Shown here: piece by piece, positions 4,986 through 7,314 of the stretch | Layout of the letters: every line of letters starts with the position of its first letter | Position numbering within the stretch: position 1 is the first letter of the stretch | Source of the DNA: Rubrivirga sp. | GTDB taxonomy: Bacteria > Bacteroidota > Rhodothermia > Rhodothermales > Rubricoccaceae | Assembly: GCA_012269805.1 (NCBI GenBank) | Contig: JAAXJP010000602.1 | Coordinates: 1 to 7,314 of the forward strand | DNA: 7,314 nt | Reading direction: 5' to 3' | Made by a program: the position numbers and the translations under genes | The notes under the pieces: model-generated | What the model was told of the DNA's origin: nothing | What the model saw: the letters and a program-made list of their open reading frames with translations, nothing else | Databases searched by the model: none

Positions 4986-7160
4986 ATGCGCATCCTATTC
5001 ACTCTCGCACTCGCAGTCGGCCTGACGGCCGCTGTCAGCGCGCAGAATACCTCCTCGACGACGCAGTCCGGAACGGGCCACTCGTCGACCATTACGCAGT
5101 CTGGTGCGAATGACGCGACCGTCATTCAGGCCGGCATGGACAACACGTCCGAGATCGACCAGTCCGGCTCGAACGTCGCGTTGGTCGACCAGGACGGCTC
5201 GAACCAGACGGCCGACATCGACCAGTCCGGCGCCGGCAACACCGCTGAGGCCCTCCTCGGCACGTTCTTCGGCTCGAACAACGACGCGGTCATCAACCAG
5301 TCCGGCAACAACAACTACGGCCTCGTCTTCAACGACGGCGACGACAACGACGGCACGATCACGCAGAGTGGCAACGACAACTCGGCTGCGATCGTCGCCG
5401 GGTTCTTCTCGGGCGACGCCGACAACGAGGCGACGACCACCCAGACCGGCGACAACAACAGCTCGACGGTCTTCCAGGCCGGCCAGCGCAACACCTCGAC
5501 CATCAACCAGACCGGCAACGGCAACACCGCCAACGCCGATCAGGGCGGTTCGGACAACGTCGCGACGACCGACCAGACCGGCAATGGCAACTTCGCCAAC
5601 GCCGAGCAGGGCGGCTCCACGAACAACTCGGACATCGACCAGACCGGTAACGGGAACAGCGCGACGACGCTGCTCGCGACGTTCTTCGGCTCCGACAACG
5701 ACGCGGACGTGGACCAGAGTGGCGATAACCACTCGGCCCTCGTCTACAACGACGGCGACAACAACGACGCGTTCATCACGCAGTCGGGTGACGGCAACAG
5801 TGCCACGGTCATCGCGGGCTTCGCCGCCGCCGACGCCAACAGCGTGGCCGACATCGATCAGGAGGACACGAACAACTCCGCGACCGTCATCCAGGGCGGG
5901 ACGAGCCAGCTCGCCGACATCGACCAAGCCGGCGACAGCAACGACGCCACCGTCGATCAGTTCGGTGACAACAACGACGCCATCGTCGACCAGGGTGCGA
6001 CCTTCGGCGTGCTGACGAACAGCTCGGCCGACGTCAACCAGAGCGGGTCGAACGACTTCGCCTTCGTGCTCCAGGGCCCGGGCGACAACCTCAGCGCCAC
6101 CATCACGCAGAGCGGCACCTCGTTCAACGTGGCCGTCGCCGACCAGTTCGGGACGGACCACTCGTCCACGCAGACGCAGGACGGCAGCGACAACTACTCG
6201 CAGGTCCTCCAGTACGGCGGCTCCGGCAACATGGCGACGACCTCGCAGACCGGTGACCTCAACGAGTCCTACGTCTTCGAGAGCGGCTCGATGAACTCGT
6301 CGGACGTGACCCAGGACGGCACGTCGAACCTGGCCGAGATCAACCTCGGGAGCACGAGCAACAGCGCCACCGCGACCCAGACGGGCACCTCGAACGTGGT
6401 CGACCACGACATGGGCACGTTCTTCGGCAGCGGCAACGACGTGACCTCGACGCAGACCGGCGACCTCAACTTCGCCCGCGCGTTCAACGACGGGACGAAC
6501 AACGACGCCACCATCACGCAGACCGGCAACCAGAACTTCGCCCTCGTCGTGGCGGGCTTCTTCGCCAGCGACGCGAACTCGACGGCGACCCTCACGCAGA
6601 CCGGCGACCTCAACGACGTCGTCGTCACGCAGACCGGGTCCAACCACGAGGCCACCGTCCAGCAGGTCGGCAACAGCAACATCACGGACGTGATCCAGTC
6701 CGGGAGTGGCAACATCACCCGCCAGCGGATGACGAACGGCAACAACAACTCGTCCGTCTACACGCAGTCGGGCAACAACAACCGCGCTGTGTACGAGATC
6801 TGGGGTGACGACAACACGATCGACATCAACCAGACCTCCGACAACAACACGGTGTTCATCAACGGCCGCGGCACGCCCCCCGCCCCGGGCGGCGGCGTCT
6901 CGGGCAACTCGTTCGACCTTGACCAGGTGGGCGGCGACAACAACTACGTCGACGGCTACTTCGGCAACGGCGCCTCGGACAACACGATCTCGATCCTCCA
7001 GGACGGGACGGGCAACCGGGTCGACGGTGGCACGGGCGGCTATGGCCTGTACATCGACGGCAACATGAACTCGATCACGATCTCACAGACAGGCGCCGGC
7101 CACCTGGCCGACGTCACCGAGCTCGGTGACAACAACACGACCGTCATCACGCAGAACTAG
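4986..7160 (+). CDS. csgA: Giant CsgA-like major curlin with highly regular repeats
   Basis: Encodes a 724-residue secreted curlin, about five times E. coli CsgA (151 residues). Residues 1-19 are a signal peptide (MRILFTLALAVGLTAAVSA|Q). From residue 20 the protein consists of curlin units Q-x-G-x-x-N-x-(A/S)-x-(V/I)-x with a dominant 11-residue period, exact at Gln 164, 175, 186, 197, 208 and 219. Two such units would make one strand-turn-strand layer of the amyloid beta-solenoid. Three 84-residue super-repeats are embedded (residues 86-169, 225-308, 471-554). Beyond about 577 the repeats loosen, with RQRM, an aromatic segment VYEIWGDDN, a Pro/Gly linker GRGTPPAPGGG (627-637) and Gly/Tyr-rich units up to the terminal ITQN. 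There is no Cys, and Asp and Asn are very abundant. The expected role is the main structural subunit of an extracellular fibre exported by CsgG. The csgA assignment rests on repeat type and context. Confidence 0.88.
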   Translation: MRILFTLALAVGLTAAVSAQNTSSTTQSGTGHSSTITQSGANDATVIQAGMDNTSEIDQSGSNVALVDQDGSNQTADIDQSGAGNTAEALLGTFFGSNNDAVINQSGNNNYGLVFNDGDDNDGTITQSGNDNSAAIVAGFFSGDADNEATTTQTGDNNSSTVFQAGQRNTSTINQTGNGNTANADQGGSDNVATTDQTGNGNFANAEQGGSTNNSDIDQTGNGNSATTLLATFFGSDNDADVDQSGDNHSALVYNDGDNNDAFITQSGDGNSATVIAGFAAADANSVADIDQEDTNNSATVIQGGTSQLADIDQAGDSNDATVDQFGDNNDAIVDQGATFGVLTNSSADVNQSGSNDFAFVLQGPGDNLSATITQSGTSFNVAVADQFGTDHSSTQTQDGSDNYSQVLQYGGSGNMATTSQTGDLNESYVFESGSMNSSDVTQDGTSNLAEINLGSTSNSATATQTGTSNVVDHDMGTFFGSGNDVTSTQTGDLNFARAFNDGTNNDATITQTGNQNFALVVAGFFASDANSTATLTQTGDLNDVVVTQTGSNHEATVQQVGNSNITDVIQSGSGNITRQRMTNGNNNSSVYTQSGNNNRAVYEIWGDDNTIDINQTSDNNTVFINGRGTPPAPGGGVSGNSFDLDQVGGDNNYVDGYFGNGASDNTISILQDGTGNRVDGGTGGYGLYIDGNMNSITISQTGAGHLADVTELGDNNTTVITQN
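5241..5492 (+). repeat. 84-residue curlin super-repeat, copy A
   Basis: Codes for residues 86-169. Starting from Gln80, the following Gln residues fall at 105, 127, 153 and 164 (spacing 25-22-26-11). Marker motifs are TFFGSNND (93-100), FNDG (115-118), ITQ (125-127) and AGFF (138-141). The spacing equals seven 11-residue units plus a 3-residue and a 4-residue insert. Confidence 0.85.
5658..5909 (+). repeat. 84-residue curlin super-repeat, copy B
   Basis: Codes for residues 225-308. Gln positions 219, 244, 266, 292 and 303 repeat the 25-22-26-11 spacing exactly. Marker motifs are TFFGSDND (232-239), YNDG (254-257), ITQ (264-266) and AGFA (277-280). A hand alignment gives 45 of 84 residues identical to copy A. 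Exactly five 11-residue units (55 residues) separate A from B. Confidence 0.85.
6396..6647 (+). repeat. 84-residue curlin super-repeat, copy C
   Basis: Codes for residues 471-554. Gln positions 465, 490, 512, 538 and 549 again give 25-22-26-11. Marker motifs are TFFGSGND (478-485), FNDG (500-503), ITQ (510-512) and AGFF (523-526). Codons differ from copies A and B at many shared residues (for example Ser as agc instead of tcg/tcc), so the duplication is not recent. Confidence 0.83.
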
Positions 7161-7194
7161 CGTGTTCGAGTGTTGACGCAGCCTTCGCGCTGCT

Positions 7195-7231
7195 GGGCTG
7201 GCGACCGGTAACACGGCCGCCAGCTCTTCCC
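7195..7231 (+). repeat. Post-curlin hairpin motif, copy 2
   Basis: Lies 34 bases after the csgA-like stop. Bases 7195-7203 pair with 7218-7226 (nine pairs, one of them G-T), with a possible inner ccg/cgg. The 3' part repeats copy 1 (4854-4879) at 23 of 26 bases and is followed by a C-run. A small gcagc/gctgc hairpin (7178-7193) sits immediately upstream. Confidence 0.6.
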
Positions 7232-7245
7232 CCCCCATGCCCCGT

Positions 7246-7309
7246 GCCCGCCCGCACAGGCCTGGCCGGGTCCCGCGCGCTCGGGCGGGCCGGCTAGGCC
7301 CCGCGCGGG
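7246..7309. repeat. Overlapping GC-rich inverted repeats at the window end
   Basis: gcccgcccg (7246-7254) pairs with cgggcgggc (7282-7290), and cccgcgcg (7272-7279) pairs with cgcgcggg (7302-7309). The two stems interleave, so they could be alternative folds or a pseudoknot-like arrangement. At this GC content such repeats can arise by chance. Nothing coding can be supported in 7161-7314. Confidence 0.35.
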
Positions 7310-7314
7310 CGGCG

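Noticed and set aside
5104..6015. A 303-codon + strand open frame in another phase of the large curlin gene.
   Set aside because: Its translation is an Arg/Thr/Ser/Pro-rich frame-shadow of Asn/Asp-rich repeats.
4995..6647. A 550-codon open frame on the - strand opposite the large curlin gene.
   Set aside because: It is the shadow of a repetitive GC-biased gene: its translation is a monotonous Val/Arg/Gly-rich string (VVVAGLRDGRVVV type) mirroring the curlin repeats, with no signal peptide or family motif.
5045..7160. Regular tandem spacing that might suggest a CRISPR array or DNA satellite.
   Set aside because: The period is 33 bases of in-frame coding sequence with variable codons; it is explained by the 11-residue curlin repeat.
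7237..7314. An ATG followed by an open frame to the window end, possibly the next gene.
   Set aside because: Only 26 codons are visible (MPRARPHRPGR...); it is Arg/Pro/Gly-rich, has no signal peptide and overlaps strong inverted repeats. Sequence beyond 7314 is needed to decide.

Overview
The window is a one-strand curli (functional amyloid) secretion and assembly locus from a GC-rich, didermal bacterium. All genes are on the + strand. The strong G/C third-position bias, the Asp-rich secreted proteins and the lack of clear Shine-Dalgarno sequences suggest a marine or halotolerant Bacteroidota/Rhodothermota-like host. That placement is inference; no taxonomic marker gene is present.

Layout. 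(1) 1-909: 3' part of an EamA/DMT-family inner-membrane transporter, cut by the window edge. (2) 919-3261: compact secretion module csgE (periplasmic gate/adaptor), csgF (pore-bound extracellular adaptor) and csgG (outer-membrane lipoprotein pore). CsgG carries an extra C-terminal domain of about 160 residues that looks like outer-membrane beta strands. (3) 3262-3552: non-coding stretch with a terminator-like hairpin, an AT-richer promoter-like patch and several hairpins. (4) 3553-4830: first curlin-repeat protein, divergent and possibly the nucleator, with an uncertain start. (5) 4831-4985: hairpin-dense spacer. (6) 4986-7160: a giant, highly regular CsgA-like curlin of 724 residues. (7) 7161-7314: very GC-rich tail with further inverted repeats.

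How the parts work together. Both curlin proteins carry Sec-type export signals. In the known pathway they would cross the periplasm, be handed by CsgE to the CsgG pore, pass the CsgF-lined constriction and polymerise on the cell surface. A terminator between csgG and the curlins, followed by a separate leader, would let the fibre subunits be expressed at a different level from the secretion machinery. No csgD regulator or csgC/csgH chaperone is visible.

Most notable observations: an 84-residue higher-order unit occurs three times in the large curlin with identical Gln spacing (25-22-26-11) and Phe-containing inserts; CsgG has a fused C-terminal domain; and a hairpin motif is repeated just after both curlin genes with a compensatory base-pair change.
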